A stretch of DNA of 64,000 nucleotides, taken from the NCBI RefSeq assembly GCF_025564085.1, contig NZ_JAMGZJ010000078.1:558001-622000 (forward strand). The letters are read 5' to 3'. The stretch is from Silvania confinis (GTDB taxonomy: Bacteria > Pseudomonadota > Gammaproteobacteria > Enterobacterales > Enterobacteriaceae). Below, piece after piece: positions 35,940 through 43,141 of the stretch. The first letter of the stretch is position 1. Each line of letters starts with the position of its first letter. The notes beneath the pieces are model-generated. The model saw nothing but the letters and a program-made list of their open reading frames with translations. It was not told the DNA's origin and did not search any database. The position numbers and the translations under genes are program-made.

Positions 35940-36963
35940 GATTATTTTCCTGCTGCAGTTTGTACTGCTTAACAAAGTGGGCCACAGCCTTTGACTGGCT
36001 GGCGACAATTTGCTTATCGCCCAAATTCAAAGTAACGCTCTTACCACGGTAAATAATGGCGGATCCGATTTCCTTACCATCGAACATCACATACAAGGTT
36101 CGTCCGCGAACCTCAGTAGTCGGGATTGGCTGAGACAGGCGATAGGTTTCTCTGGATTCAGCAATCGCTTTGTGTTCGTCGATAATGGACAGTGCTTCCA
36201 CCAGCGCCGCGCCTTCGATGGTGAACACACCTTCGTCACTGATCGCAGCCTCTGCCATCAGTTCGACGAACCGCCGCGCGTTCTTGATGCTGAGTTCCGG
36301 AGCGATAGCGCTGCGGGTAACTTTCGTTTTACCCTGAGCGGCCGCAACAGCCTTATCATGCTGCAGAACTTCACCAGCCTTTTCGCCGTACTCTTTAACG
36401 CGGTCCACTGCGACATCCATAGAGACGGCCCCGGATTTCACCTCCTGCTGAACGTCATAATTTGCAGTGCTAAGGGTCAGAAGCTTCTCGACGGTAGCCA
36501 CAGACTTATTGACCAGCTTCGCAATCTCGCTGGTGGTCTGGTTAAACGCGTTGTGCAGTTCCTGAATAACACCGGCCTGCTCAATATCTGAAAGCGGCAA
36601 CTGATTGTTACTGGTCATGATGCGCGCCAGGCGCTGCACATCGTTGCCGTTGAAAGGCATGATATGAATACGGTCAACAGGCTTACCAGCGTCACGGCAG
36701 CGCTCATAGCAGCGACGTCGGCGGTGGCCTTCGACAACCCACACACCACCTTCGTCACGGGCAATAACTTCCAGAGGGGGAACAGAACCACCGGCCATCA
36801 GGTAGTTGAAGAGATCATCATCAGCCAGGCGGGTACGCTCATCGTCGTCATGACGCTTGTTGAAACCTTCGCGAACATAAATATCGTCGAGGCTGATGAA
36901 CATCCCGGTGTCAGTACGCTTGATGCTCCCGTCACGGGTCATTTGTTTGAATGAGTTGGACAT
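35926..36963 (-). CDS. ParB/Srx-fold nuclease-like phage protein
   Basis: 345 residues. The N-terminal ParB-like domain (about 20-130) carries FISLDDIYVREGFNKR and the nucleotide-binding box VVEGHRRRR at residues 77-84. A helix-turn-helix region follows (TTSEIAKLVNKSVATVEKLL, about 142-161). The C-terminus (about 280-345) is a small beta-rich domain. ParB-family proteins bind CTP and DNA; here a plasmid-type partition partner (ParA) is absent, so it may be a regulator or nuclease. TGATG coupling to the gene upstream. Confidence 0.8.
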   Translation of the reverse strand: MSNSFKQMTRDGSIKRTDTGMFISLDDIYVREGFNKRHDDDERTRLADDDLFNYLMAGGSVPPLEVIARDEGGVWVVEGHRRRRCYERCRDAGKPVDRIHIMPFNGNDVQRLARIMTSNNQLPLSDIEQAGVIQELHNAFNQTTSEIAKLVNKSVATVEKLLTLSTANYDVQQEVKSGAVSMDVAVDRVKEYGEKAGEVLQHDKAVAAAQGKTKVTRSAIAPELSIKNARRFVELMAEAAISDEGVFTIEGAALVEALSIIDEHKAIAESRETYRLSQPIPTTEVRGRTLYVMFDGKEIGSAIIYRGKSVTLNLGDKQIVASQSKAVAHFVKQYKLQQENNHDSQ

Positions 36964-37322
36964 CAGATAACCCCTTCGCTAATAACCTGGTTGGTAACTG
37001 GCATGAGCTCGCGCAATTCTCGCTGCGCTTCCAGTAGGTGCAAGTTACTGCGGGTCTTTGTGTGCCGTTCAATGATGCGGTCGCACTCTCTGGCCCAGCT
37101 CGTAACATCCTCTCGCAGGGTGGCATTTTCCGTAGCCAGCGACTTGCGCTGACTCAGTGACTCGCAGAGAGCTACGCTGGTGATATCCAGACGGTTAGCC
37201 AGTTCGGTCATGATCCCGCGATAGGCAATAGGAAGAAGTGGGGCGGCTTTACGGGCAGCGTCGACCAGTTGCTCTCTGGTCAAGCGTGGTTGTAACTCGG
37301 TTACGTTCTGTGTGTTAGGCAT
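36963..37322 (-). CDS. First sizeable gene of the pL operon, coiled-coil protein of unknown function
   Basis: 119 residues; helical with a coiled-coil-like middle (about residues 55-105, LSQRKSLATENATLRED). ATG at 37322 has a GGAG ribosome site; the in-frame upstream reading to 37490 lacks one and passes through the inverted-repeat leader. It occupies the place of lambda N but has no Arg-rich motif, so I do not call it an antiterminator. Confidence 0.65.
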   Translation of the reverse strand: MPNTQNVTELQPRLTREQLVDAARKAAPLLPIAYRGIMTELANRLDITSVALCESLSQRKSLATENATLREDVTSWARECDRIIERHTKTRSNLHLLEAQRELRELMPVTNQVISEGVI

Positions 37323-37485
37323 GGTTAATTTCTCCGTATTATAAGCGCCCTGCACGACGCTGAATTTTGGTTGCACGAATCCCCCGCCTGACGGCGAATA
37401 AAGATAAGAGGACTTCGCTTTAATAAGCACCCAGGATAGGGCGCTTAATGAAGCGGGCGACTGCCATCGCCGGTTAGTTTCTCCA

Positions 37486-37569
37486 CACAACTGAAAGCGC
37501 GTTCTGCTTAGGTTTGCATTTAACGATCTGACACTTTGAGGAAAGGTACAGAACGCGCTTTCAGTTGTG
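37486..37569. repeat. 21-bp perfect inverted repeat with 42-base loop
   Basis: Left arm 37486-37506 starts CACAACTGAAAGCGCG; right arm 37549-37569 is its exact reverse complement. In the leftward RNA it folds as a 21-bp duplex ending next to a GTGGAG sequence. Confidence 0.9.
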
Positions 37570-37727
37570 AAAATGGGCGGTCGGCATTAAGGATATTCAC
37601 AACTACCGACCGCCAAGACTACACACAGCTATCGTTGTTACAGGGACTACGGTTTCAGGTTGTGGCGGTGGTGCCTCCACCTGCCGGTTAAGCCATCACC
37701 GGCGACGTCACACTATCAAGGCCGCAT

Positions 37728-37838
37728 TCATTTTTGAGTTGAATGATTTGGCTTCGTCACGTGCGCATAGCCGCAATTACCACAACGGAAAGAGCATTGA
37801 CTCACAGCAGAGCGGCTTGGGGTAACAGCGCCCCTCAA
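37728..37838 (-). CDS. Short Ash-family-like ORF next to pL
   Basis: Reading from TTG 37838 gives 36 residues; from GTG 37805, 25. The sequence CSFRCGNCGYAHVTKPNHS is the hallmark of Ash-family phage proteins. It begins about 14 bases after the predicted pL start. An AAGGGAG lies only two bases before the TTG, so translation is doubtful and it may be a remnant. Confidence 0.4.
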   Translation of the reverse strand: MRGAVTPSRSAVSQCSFRCGNCGYAHVTKPNHSTQK

Positions 37839-37858
37839 TGCTCCCTTCTGATGAATTT

Positions 37859-37899
37859 AATATACAAAACGTATTCATAGTGGTCAATACATTTTGTAT
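37859..37899 (-). promoter_or_regulatory. pL promoter with two CI operators (OL)
   Basis: Minus strand TTGACC (37887-37882), 17-base spacer, TATATT (37864-37859). Operators ATACAAAACGTAT (37862-37874) and ATACATTTTGTAT (37887-37899) flank it, 25 bp centre to centre, covering the -10 and adjoining the -35. Confidence 0.85.
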
Positions 37900-38042
37900 A
37901 CAAAGGTTATGAGAGGCAACGTTATGTATTTTGATGTGGGTAAGTGAGAGAAGTCGTGATAGATCGGTATGTGGCTATTCGGGATATGAGTGTCAATATG
38001 GTTTTGTGAACCCAACCAGGCGGCTGGGTTGCAAGAATTTTT

Positions 38043-38702
38043 TTAGATGAGTCGTAGTTTGGTTTCTACGCCAACGCCAATGATTCTGCAGTTGCCGTTG
38101 ATTGGAACAAGAGGCCATTGAGGGTTCAGTCCCTTCAAATATTTTTGACCGCCATCAATAATTAATTTTTTGAAAGTGGCTTCATTAGTATCTGATAGTT
38201 TTGCAATCACCAGGCTTCCGTTTACTGGATCTCTTCCTGTGTCAAACAGGACAAATGTTCCCTCGGGAATACTCAATCCGACTGGTGCAGTCATCGAATC
38301 ACCTTCCACTTCTAACCAAAAAGCATCTCCCTGAATATGAGCATCTGACTCAAACCATTGGTCAATATCTTTCATAGTATAGGCTTCAACGGCTTCCCCC
38401 CAAGCGCCAGCCTTGACGCTACTTAAAACCGGGTATTTCTTGCCTGATTTATAACGGCCCACATATGCAACATTTCCTTTAAGGGCATCATCAATGATTA
38501 AGCCTCCCGCCCCAACGGAAAAGTTTTTCTTACCGAGGAACTCAAGAATATGTGCAATCTCCTCCAGGCTAGGTTCACGTCGGGTGTTCAACCAGTGATT
38601 GACTGCACCTTTGGTAATACCAAGGTGTTCTGCAAGTTGTTCTTGCGTTATCCCCTGGGCTTTCATCAGGGTTTTAGCCAAGTCGTACCATTTCATAGTC
38701 AT
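38043..38702 (-). CDS. LexA-type CI repressor (S24 peptidase domain)
   Basis: 219 residues. HTH_3 DNA-binding domain (about 10-60, TQEQLAEHLGITKGAVNHWL), linker, then LexA-like autocleavage domain with the Ala98-Gly99 scissile pair (VKAGAW), Ser136 (VEGDSM) and Lys178 (EATFKKL). So lysogeny should be released by RecA during SOS. ATG at 38702 is preferred over 38696 because a -10 TATTAT seven bases before would start a leaderless message there, as in lambda PRM. Confidence 0.92.
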   Translation of the reverse strand: MTMKWYDLAKTLMKAQGITQEQLAEHLGITKGAVNHWLNTRREPSLEEIAHILEFLGKKNFSVGAGGLIIDDALKGNVAYVGRYKSGKKYPVLSSVKAGAWGEAVEAYTMKDIDQWFESDAHIQGDAFWLEVEGDSMTAPVGLSIPEGTFVLFDTGRDPVNGSLVIAKLSDTNEATFKKLIIDGGQKYLKGLNPQWPLVPINGNCRIIGVGVETKLRLI

Positions 38703-38708
38703 ACCCAA

Positions 38709-38786
38709 ATAATACAGCTTGTATACTTATAATCGAGGCACAAATCGTATATCTATATTGCGATTTAAAGATACAAAATGTATATT
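38709..38786. promoter_or_regulatory. OR region with pR and PRM
   Basis: pR (plus strand): TTGCGA 38758-38763, 17-base spacer, TATATT 38781-38786. Operators: ATACAAAATGTAT 38771-38783 over the pR -10; weaker GCACAAATCGTAT 38738-38750; ATACAGCTTGTAT 38712-38724 over the PRM -10 (TATTAT, 38714-38709, minus). All fit ATACA-N3-TGTAT. Confidence 0.85.
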
Positions 38787-38809
38787 TCCTGTGTTAACAG
38801 GAGAGCGAA

Positions 38810-39034
38810 ATGAATAACCTTCGAGCAATTAGAACCAAGTTAGGTATCACTCAGGGGCACTTGGCAAGTGTCCTTGGGGTGACGAAAGGTGCTGTTTGTC
38901 ATTACGAAAACAGTAAGAGAAAAATGAACATCGATCAGTGCCGCGCCATCGTTTCTGCCCTTAATGATTTCGGTGGAAAAGTCAGCATTGATGATGTTTT
39001 CCCTCCGCTTCAGTCTAGTGATCCTGCAGCGTAA
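38810..39034 (+). CDS. Cro-like repressor
   Basis: 74 residues with a helix-turn-helix ([21 protein letters not shown], about residues 13-33). Divergent from cI and first gene of the pR transcript, with an ACAGGAGAG ribosome site. It should bind the same operators as CI and shut off PRM. Confidence 0.88.
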   Translation: MNNLRAIRTKLGITQGHLASVLGVTKGAVCHYENSKRKMNIDQCRAIVSALNDFGGKVSIDDVFPPLQSSDPAA

Positions 39035-39059
39035 GCATAACTACCAAAGGAAAAACAAT

Positions 39060-39605
39060 ATGGTAGACAACATCAACACAGCTATCAGGCTTATGTGTAA
39101 GGCGCACAAACATGGACGACTGGGTATGGCTGACGACCTCGGGATGACGATCGATCAGTTTCATAACCATATGTATCAGAAATGCGGGAGCCGTTTTTTC
39201 ACTCTGTCCGAACTGGAGCGCATGCAGGATTTGTCATCGTCGTTTTATGTCGCTGAATATTTTGCTACCCGCTCGGCAAAGTTGCTGGTGGATATCCCGA
39301 TTCCTGGAAGTATGGATAACGTCGATCTCTACGATATCGAGATGAAAGCTGCGGCAGCTGAGGGTGATTTTGCCAGGGCAAAGATTGTAGCGGCGGCTGA
39401 CGGTGTCATTGATAAAAAAGAGCACAAATTCCTGTCTGATTTATTCAACGCGAAGTTACGTCACCAGATACATGGATTTATGGGCTTTTTGGCTCTCTAT
39501 GGGGTTGGCGTAGCTGAGCACTCAATAGATGCGTTTGTGATGAATGGCCGGAAGGGTGACGCCCCGAGTGTGCAGCTCGAGGCGTCGGTTGCGCCGATTC
39601 TATAA
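39060..39605 (+). CDS. YmfL-family phage regulatory protein (cII position)
   Basis: 181 residues, resembling YmfL of the e14 prophage (MVDNINTAIRLMCKAHK). An N-terminal HTH-like section (about 15-60) suggests DNA binding; the rest is helical with AKIVAAADGVIDKKEHKFL. It occupies the cII slot after cro. ATG at 39060 has an AAAGGA site; the reading from 38964 overlaps cro. Function in the phage cycle is not established. Confidence 0.75.
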   Translation: MVDNINTAIRLMCKAHKHGRLGMADDLGMTIDQFHNHMYQKCGSRFFTLSELERMQDLSSSFYVAEYFATRSAKLLVDIPIPGSMDNVDLYDIEMKAAAAEGDFARAKIVAAADGVIDKKEHKFLSDLFNAKLRHQIHGFMGFLALYGVGVAEHSIDAFVMNGRKGDAPSVQLEASVAPIL

Positions 39606-39612
39606 GTGGAGA
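39603..39612 (+). repeat. Shared gene-junction sequence TAAGTGGAGA
   Basis: One of four copies: 39603-39612 (+), 42425-42434 (+), 44125-44134 (+) and 34641-34650 (minus strand, before xis). Supplies the Shine-Dalgarno of the next gene in each case, and in the first and third plus-strand copies also the stop of the previous gene. Confidence 0.8.
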
Positions 39613-39620
39613 AATAACGC

Positions 39621-39959
39621 ATGAACAGTTTAAACCGATACAGGCCAGCTAAGCAATTCCGATGCTTACCGCTGGTGGGTAAGAACGTCCCGTTCGGCTA
39701 TGTGGAAATAGTACATGGGGATGGTGGGGCCAACAACTACCAGGCATGTGGCGAAATGGTAGGGGTGTTTGCTCTGATGAACGAGAAGGGGCGCGAGGAA
39801 TGGCTGAAGTTAACCGTCGATTCAAAGACCGCAGAGGCATCATTGTCCATGTCATCCGATGGGAGCCACAGACCAGACGCGTTATATACCTGCGAGACGG
39901 TTACGAGCATGAGTGCTTCAGCCCTCTTGAACAATTCCAGCGTAAATTTACAGAGTTAA
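39621..39959 (+). CDS. Hypothetical phage protein overlapping the DUF4222 gene
   Basis: 112 residues from an ATG with ribosome site GTGGAGA. Its first 60 codons are the only good explanation for 39621-39799; the last 53 codons overlap the DUF4222 gene in another frame. The N-terminal half (RCLPLVGKNVPFGYVEIVHG) looks like folded protein, while the end is Ser/Thr-rich low complexity, consistent with it being the secondary frame there. Confidence 0.5.
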   Translation: MNSLNRYRPAKQFRCLPLVGKNVPFGYVEIVHGDGGANNYQACGEMVGVFALMNEKGREEWLKLTVDSKTAEASLSMSSDGSHRPDALYTCETVTSMSASALLNNSSVNLQS

Positions 39960-39979
39960 AGGACGACCATGAGCACTAA
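39800..39979 (+). CDS. DUF4222 family phage protein
   Basis: 59 residues: MAEVNRRFKDRRGIIVHVIR, then RRVIYLRDGYEHEC. This basic small protein family is common before replication genes in lambdoid phages; role unknown. ATG at 39800 has GCGAGGAA close by. The 3' end overlaps the replication gene by 11 bases. Confidence 0.7.
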   Translation: MAEVNRRFKDRRGIIVHVIRWEPQTRRVIYLRDGYEHECFSPLEQFQRKFTELKDDHEH

Positions 39980-40841
39980 ATTAACAGGTTACGTTTGGGA
40001 CGCTTGCGCTTCTTCAGGCATGAAGTTGTCCAGCGTTGCCATCATGGCGCGTCTGGCTGACTTCAGCAGTGACGAAGGCGTTAGTTGGCCTTCTATCGGC
40101 ACTATCGCTCGTCAGATTGGTGCTGGTGAAAGCACTGTGCGTACTGCTATCGCTCAGCTGGAGAAAGACGGCTGGCTCTCTCGTAAGCAGCGCCGTAATG
40201 GCAACCGCAACGCATCGAACGTTTACCAAATCAATGTTGGAAAACTTCAAGCGGCTGCGTTTTCTCACCTGTCAGATTCTGACGCATCAAAATCTGATGC
40301 CTCAAAATCCGACCCCTCAAAATTTGAGGCATCAAAAAATGGAAATGCAGGGCGTTTTGACCCGTCAGAATCTGGTGGGGATCCGTCAGTAAAATCAAAA
40401 CAAGATCCATCAGATAAAAAACCTTCTTGTCCGGTTGCGTCGCAACCAGACCGTGATGTGTTGATTACCGATCAGGCTAAACAGGCTTTGGTTCACCTGA
40501 ACCAGGTCACCAACTCCCGTTATCAGGTTTCAACCACCTCGCTGCAGAACATTCGGGCCCGTATCGGCGAAGGATTTACCGTTGCCGAGCTGATGCTGGT
40601 GGTGGACTACTGCAACGCTAAGTGGGCTGAAGACCTGAAAATGTCCGATTATCTCCGCCCACAGACGCTGTTCCAGCCATCAAAGTTTCCCGGCTATCTG
40701 AAATCAGCGAACAGCTGGCAGAACGCTGGCCGCCCCCAGCGAATTAACGGCGAGTGGGCCCGCGAAGATGGGATCTTTAAATCAAGCTTTGAAAAAACTG
40801 ATTACAGCAAAGTTCCACAGGGTTTCAGGGGGCACGAATGA
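39969..40841 (+). CDS. Phage replication initiator (O-like, winged helix N-terminus)
   Basis: 290 residues. N-terminal winged-helix domain (about 18-85; SVAIMARLADFSSDEGVSWP, GESTVRTAIAQLEKDG). A Ser/Lys/Asp linker with tandem SDASK units is encoded by 15-bp DNA repeats, like the ori-bearing middle of lambda O. The C-terminal domain (about 160-250) matches phage replication C-terminal families (YLRPQTLFQPSKFPGYL). It probably binds its own gene as origin. No helicase or loader gene follows. Confidence 0.8.
   Translation: MSTKLTGYVWDACASSGMKLSSVAIMARLADFSSDEGVSWPSIGTIARQIGAGESTVRTAIAQLEKDGWLSRKQRRNGNRNASNVYQINVGKLQAAAFSHLSDSDASKSDASKSDPSKFEASKNGNAGRFDPSESGGDPSVKSKQDPSDKKPSCPVASQPDRDVLITDQAKQALVHLNQVTNSRYQVSTTSLQNIRARIGEGFTVAELMLVVDYCNAKWAEDLKMSDYLRPQTLFQPSKFPGYLKSANSWQNAGRPQRINGEWAREDGIFKSSFEKTDYSKVPQGFRGHE
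40278..40337 (+). repeat. Four 15-bp iterons in the replication gene, candidate phage origin
   Basis: Units begin at 40278, 40293, 40308 and 40323. Consensus TCTGANGCNTCAAAA with only a few changes per unit. In-frame 15-bp length keeps the protein open. Position inside the initiator gene mirrors lambda ori in O. Confidence 0.75.
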
Positions 40842-41497
40842 GTTACTCACTGATTTACGCAGACCCGCCTTGGGAGTACAGCAACAGGGCCAGCAATGGT
40901 GCTGCTGAAAATCATTACGGCACCATGAAGCTGATCGACATCAAACGTCTGCCTGTCTGGGAAGTTGCTGCTGAGAATTCTGTGTTGGCTATGTGGTTCA
41001 CCGGCACTCACACCCGGGAGGCGATTGAACTGGCTGAGGCCTGGGGCTTTAAGGTCCGCACCATGAAGGGATTCACCTGGGTGAAGTTCAATCCTCTGGC
41101 AGAACAACACATCAACAAAGCTCTGGCATCCGGCAACGTTGAGGACTTTTACGACTTCCTCGATCTGCTGAACGGTCAGACCAAGATGAACGGCGGCAAC
41201 TACACCCGCGCCAACACGGAAGACCTTCTGATCGCGACCCGTGGTAATGGGCTGGAACGGATGAGCGCCAGCGTGAAGCAGGTTATCTACAGCCCACTCG
41301 GTGAGCACAGCGCCAAACCAGCTGAGGCCAGACTGCGTCTTGAACAACTTTACGGCGACGTTCCACGCATTGAGCTTTTCAGTCGGTGTGGCGCGCCTGG
41401 CTGGGATCACTGGGGAAATCAGGCTGAATCACCAGACATAGAACTGGTATCGGGGTGGGCTGTGCCCATCAGCAAAAAAGAGGATCGCGCAGCATGA
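40838..41497 (+). CDS. MT-A70 family adenine-N6 DNA methyltransferase
   Basis: 219 residues. Catalytic DPPW at residues 9-12, SAM-binding and target-recognition region around VLAMWFTGTH and GFTWVKFNPL, and the conserved ANTEDLLIATRGNG. Phage members methylate adenines in DNA, which can protect against restriction or change regulation. The start overlaps the replication gene by four bases (ATGA) and the end overlaps the next gene likewise. Confidence 0.88.
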   Translation: MSYSLIYADPPWEYSNRASNGAAENHYGTMKLIDIKRLPVWEVAAENSVLAMWFTGTHTREAIELAEAWGFKVRTMKGFTWVKFNPLAEQHINKALASGNVEDFYDFLDLLNGQTKMNGGNYTRANTEDLLIATRGNGLERMSASVKQVIYSPLGEHSAKPAEARLRLEQLYGDVPRIELFSRCGAPGWDHWGNQAESPDIELVSGWAVPISKKEDRAA

Positions 41498-41721
41498 GCA
41501 AGCTTTCATCAGAGCAGCAGAATGCTGTGCGGGATGTTGCGCGCCGCTGCGTTAAAGAAATACGGGAGGTGCTTAAGCAGAAACCAAAACCAAACTGGAA
41601 TGCAGTCGTGCCACCGATCCTGAAGAAGTATCACGAACTGGTAAAGCCAATGGGCGTCAGCTTGGTGAGGTTCAACAGTGAAATTGGTCGCCTGAACGGG
41701 CGTTATGGAGTGGAGTCATGA
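41494..41721 (+). CDS. Small basic phage protein, unknown function
   Basis: 75 residues; basic and helical (LSSEQQNAVRDVARRCVKEI), followed by KQKPKPNWNAVVPPILKKYH. Start chosen at 41494 through the ATGA overlap with the methylase stop. It overlaps the next gene by four bases, so the cluster is translated in series. Not recognised. Confidence 0.65.
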   Translation: MSKLSSEQQNAVRDVARRCVKEIREVLKQKPKPNWNAVVPPILKKYHELVKPMGVSLVRFNSEIGRLNGRYGVES

Positions 41722-42038
41722 TCGGATTAACCCGCAGACAAGGTGAGGTTCTGGCAGCCATCAAGGAATACATAGCCCGCGTGGGCTTTCCTCCAACCAT
41801 GACTGAGCTTGCCGGGCTGATTGGTTGTTCATCTCCGAACGCGGCCTCAGACCACGTGAAGATGCTCCAGCGCAAAGGGTATATCTCAATCGCCAGTGGG
41901 GTGGCGAGGGGGATCGCTGTTGTTGATAACGGTAGTGACCTGGATGCGATATCGGTCGTTAAGGCTCTTCTGGACGGTGGTGCAAACGCCAAAGAGCGTG
42001 CTGTGGCGTGGCTTGAACTGCAAGGAGTGAAGCTATGA
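41718..42038 (+). CDS. LexA-like DNA-binding domain protein
   Basis: 106 residues. Residues 1-65 match the LexA winged helix-turn-helix (LTRRQGEVLAAIKEYI, GFPPTMTELAGLIGCSS), but there is no S24 cleavage domain. It may bind SOS-type operators constitutively or regulate phage genes. ATGA overlaps on both sides. Confidence 0.8.
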   Translation: MIGLTRRQGEVLAAIKEYIARVGFPPTMTELAGLIGCSSPNAASDHVKMLQRKGYISIASGVARGIAVVDNGSDLDAISVVKALLDGGANAKERAVAWLELQGVKL

Positions 42039-42424
42039 AACTTGTCCTTCCGTTTCCACCGAGCGTAAACACGTACTGGCGCGCGCCTAACAGTGGTCCG
42101 CTCAAAGGTCGGCATCTTATCAGCGCAAAGGGCAGGGCATATCAGAGCGCAGCATGTGCTGCCATTGTCGAACAGCTTCGCCGTCTTCCGAAACCGTCAG
42201 CGACAGCAGCAGCCGTAGAGATCGTCCTCTATCCGCCGGATGCGCGCCGCCGTGACATCGACAACTACAACAAAGCGCTGTTCGATGCGCTTACCCATGC
42301 TGGCATCTGGGAGGATGACAGTCAGGTGAAACGAATGCTGGTGGAGTGGGGCCCTCAGGTGCCGGGTGGAAAGGTAGAAATAACGATCACCAAACATGAA
42401 CCCATGGCGGGTGCAGCCGCCTGA
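42035..42424 (+). CDS. rusA: RusA-family Holliday junction resolvase
   Basis: 129 residues. RusA fold with N-terminal LPFPPSVNTYWR and acidic active site DIDNYNKALFDAL (Asp74, Asp76) plus Asp94/95 in WEDDSQV. It resolves four-way junctions and branched DNA during phage recombination and before packaging. ATGA overlap with the LexA-like gene. Confidence 0.93.
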   Translation: MKLVLPFPPSVNTYWRAPNSGPLKGRHLISAKGRAYQSAACAAIVEQLRRLPKPSATAAAVEIVLYPPDARRRDIDNYNKALFDALTHAGIWEDDSQVKRMLVEWGPQVPGGKVEITITKHEPMAGAAA

Positions 42425-42439
42425 TAAGTGGAGAAGAGC

Positions 42440-43141
42440 ATGCAGCAGATGATTAACGTTAAAAGTGATCTTGGCTTCCAGGCTATGACCAGTATGGAAA
42501 TTGCCAGTTTGTGTGATAAGCGTCATGACCATGTTTGCCGTGACATAAGAATTATGCTGGAACAGCTCAATATTCAGTCTCCCCAAATTTGGGGAGACTA
42601 CCAGGATAACCTCGGCAGGGAATATCCGTGCTTCCATTTGCCGAAGGATTTATGCCTGACGCTGGTATCTGGCTATAGCGTTGTTCTTCGCAAGAGGATC
42701 ATCGACCGCTGGCTGGAACTGGAGCAACTGAGCCAACCGAAGGTACCACAATCATTCTCTGAGGCGTTGCGTCTTGCTGCTGAGCTGGAAGAGCAAAAGC
42801 AACAGCTGACTGACCAGCTGGCTATCGCCTCGCCAAAAGCAGAGTTTGTGGATCGATACGTTATGGCCACTGGCTCAATGACGTTCCGGCAGGTAGCCAA
42901 ACTGCTAAACGCGAAAGAACCTGAGTTCCGCTTATTCCTGCTGGATAGCCACATCATGTACCGTCTGAACGGGACGCTTACGCCATACCATCAACACATT
43001 GAGGCCGAACGCTTCGAGGTGAAGACCGGTACCACCAATGCATCGAACTATGCGTTCAGCCAGGCGCGTTTTACTGCAAAGGGAGTGCGCTGGGTTGGCG
43101 GCCTGTGGGCTGAGCATGTTGCTAAGGGGCTGATGGCGTGA
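42440..43141 (+). CDS. Rha-type antirepressor with KilAC/ANT C-terminal domain
   Basis: 233 residues. N-terminal Rha domain (MTSMEIASLCDKRHDHVCRD, then YPCFHLPKDLCLTLVSGYSV) and a C-terminal antirepressor DNA-binding domain (TFRQVAKLLNAKEPEFRLFL to AKGVRWV). Such proteins counter repressors or control phage genes. ATG at 42440 follows GTGGAGAAG at a proper distance; the GTG of that same site (42428) is a less likely start. Confidence 0.82.
   Translation: MQQMINVKSDLGFQAMTSMEIASLCDKRHDHVCRDIRIMLEQLNIQSPQIWGDYQDNLGREYPCFHLPKDLCLTLVSGYSVVLRKRIIDRWLELEQLSQPKVPQSFSEALRLAAELEEQKQQLTDQLAIASPKAEFVDRYVMATGSMTFRQVAKLLNAKEPEFRLFLLDSHIMYRLNGTLTPYHQHIEAERFEVKTGTTNASNYAFSQARFTAKGVRWVGGLWAEHVAKGLMA

Larger units (their letters stand above)
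37323..37850 (-). other. Long structured leader of the pL transcript
   Basis: About 530 bases between pL and the first sizeable gene. It holds a 21-bp perfect inverted repeat (37486-37569), a 9-bp inverted repeat GGCGGTCGG / CCGACCGCC (37576-37614), further GC-rich stem candidates around 37660-37710, and a short Ash-like ORF. No recognisable N gene. Confidence 0.6.

Noticed and set aside
37323-37490. In-frame N-terminal extension of the 119-residue pL-operon protein
   Set aside because: Lacks a ribosome site and runs into the inverted repeat; ATG 37322 has a clear GGAG.
40278-40337. CRISPR-like short tandem repeats
   Set aside because: Units are contiguous without spacers and encode part of the initiator; they are iterons. 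No CRISPR array seen in the window.
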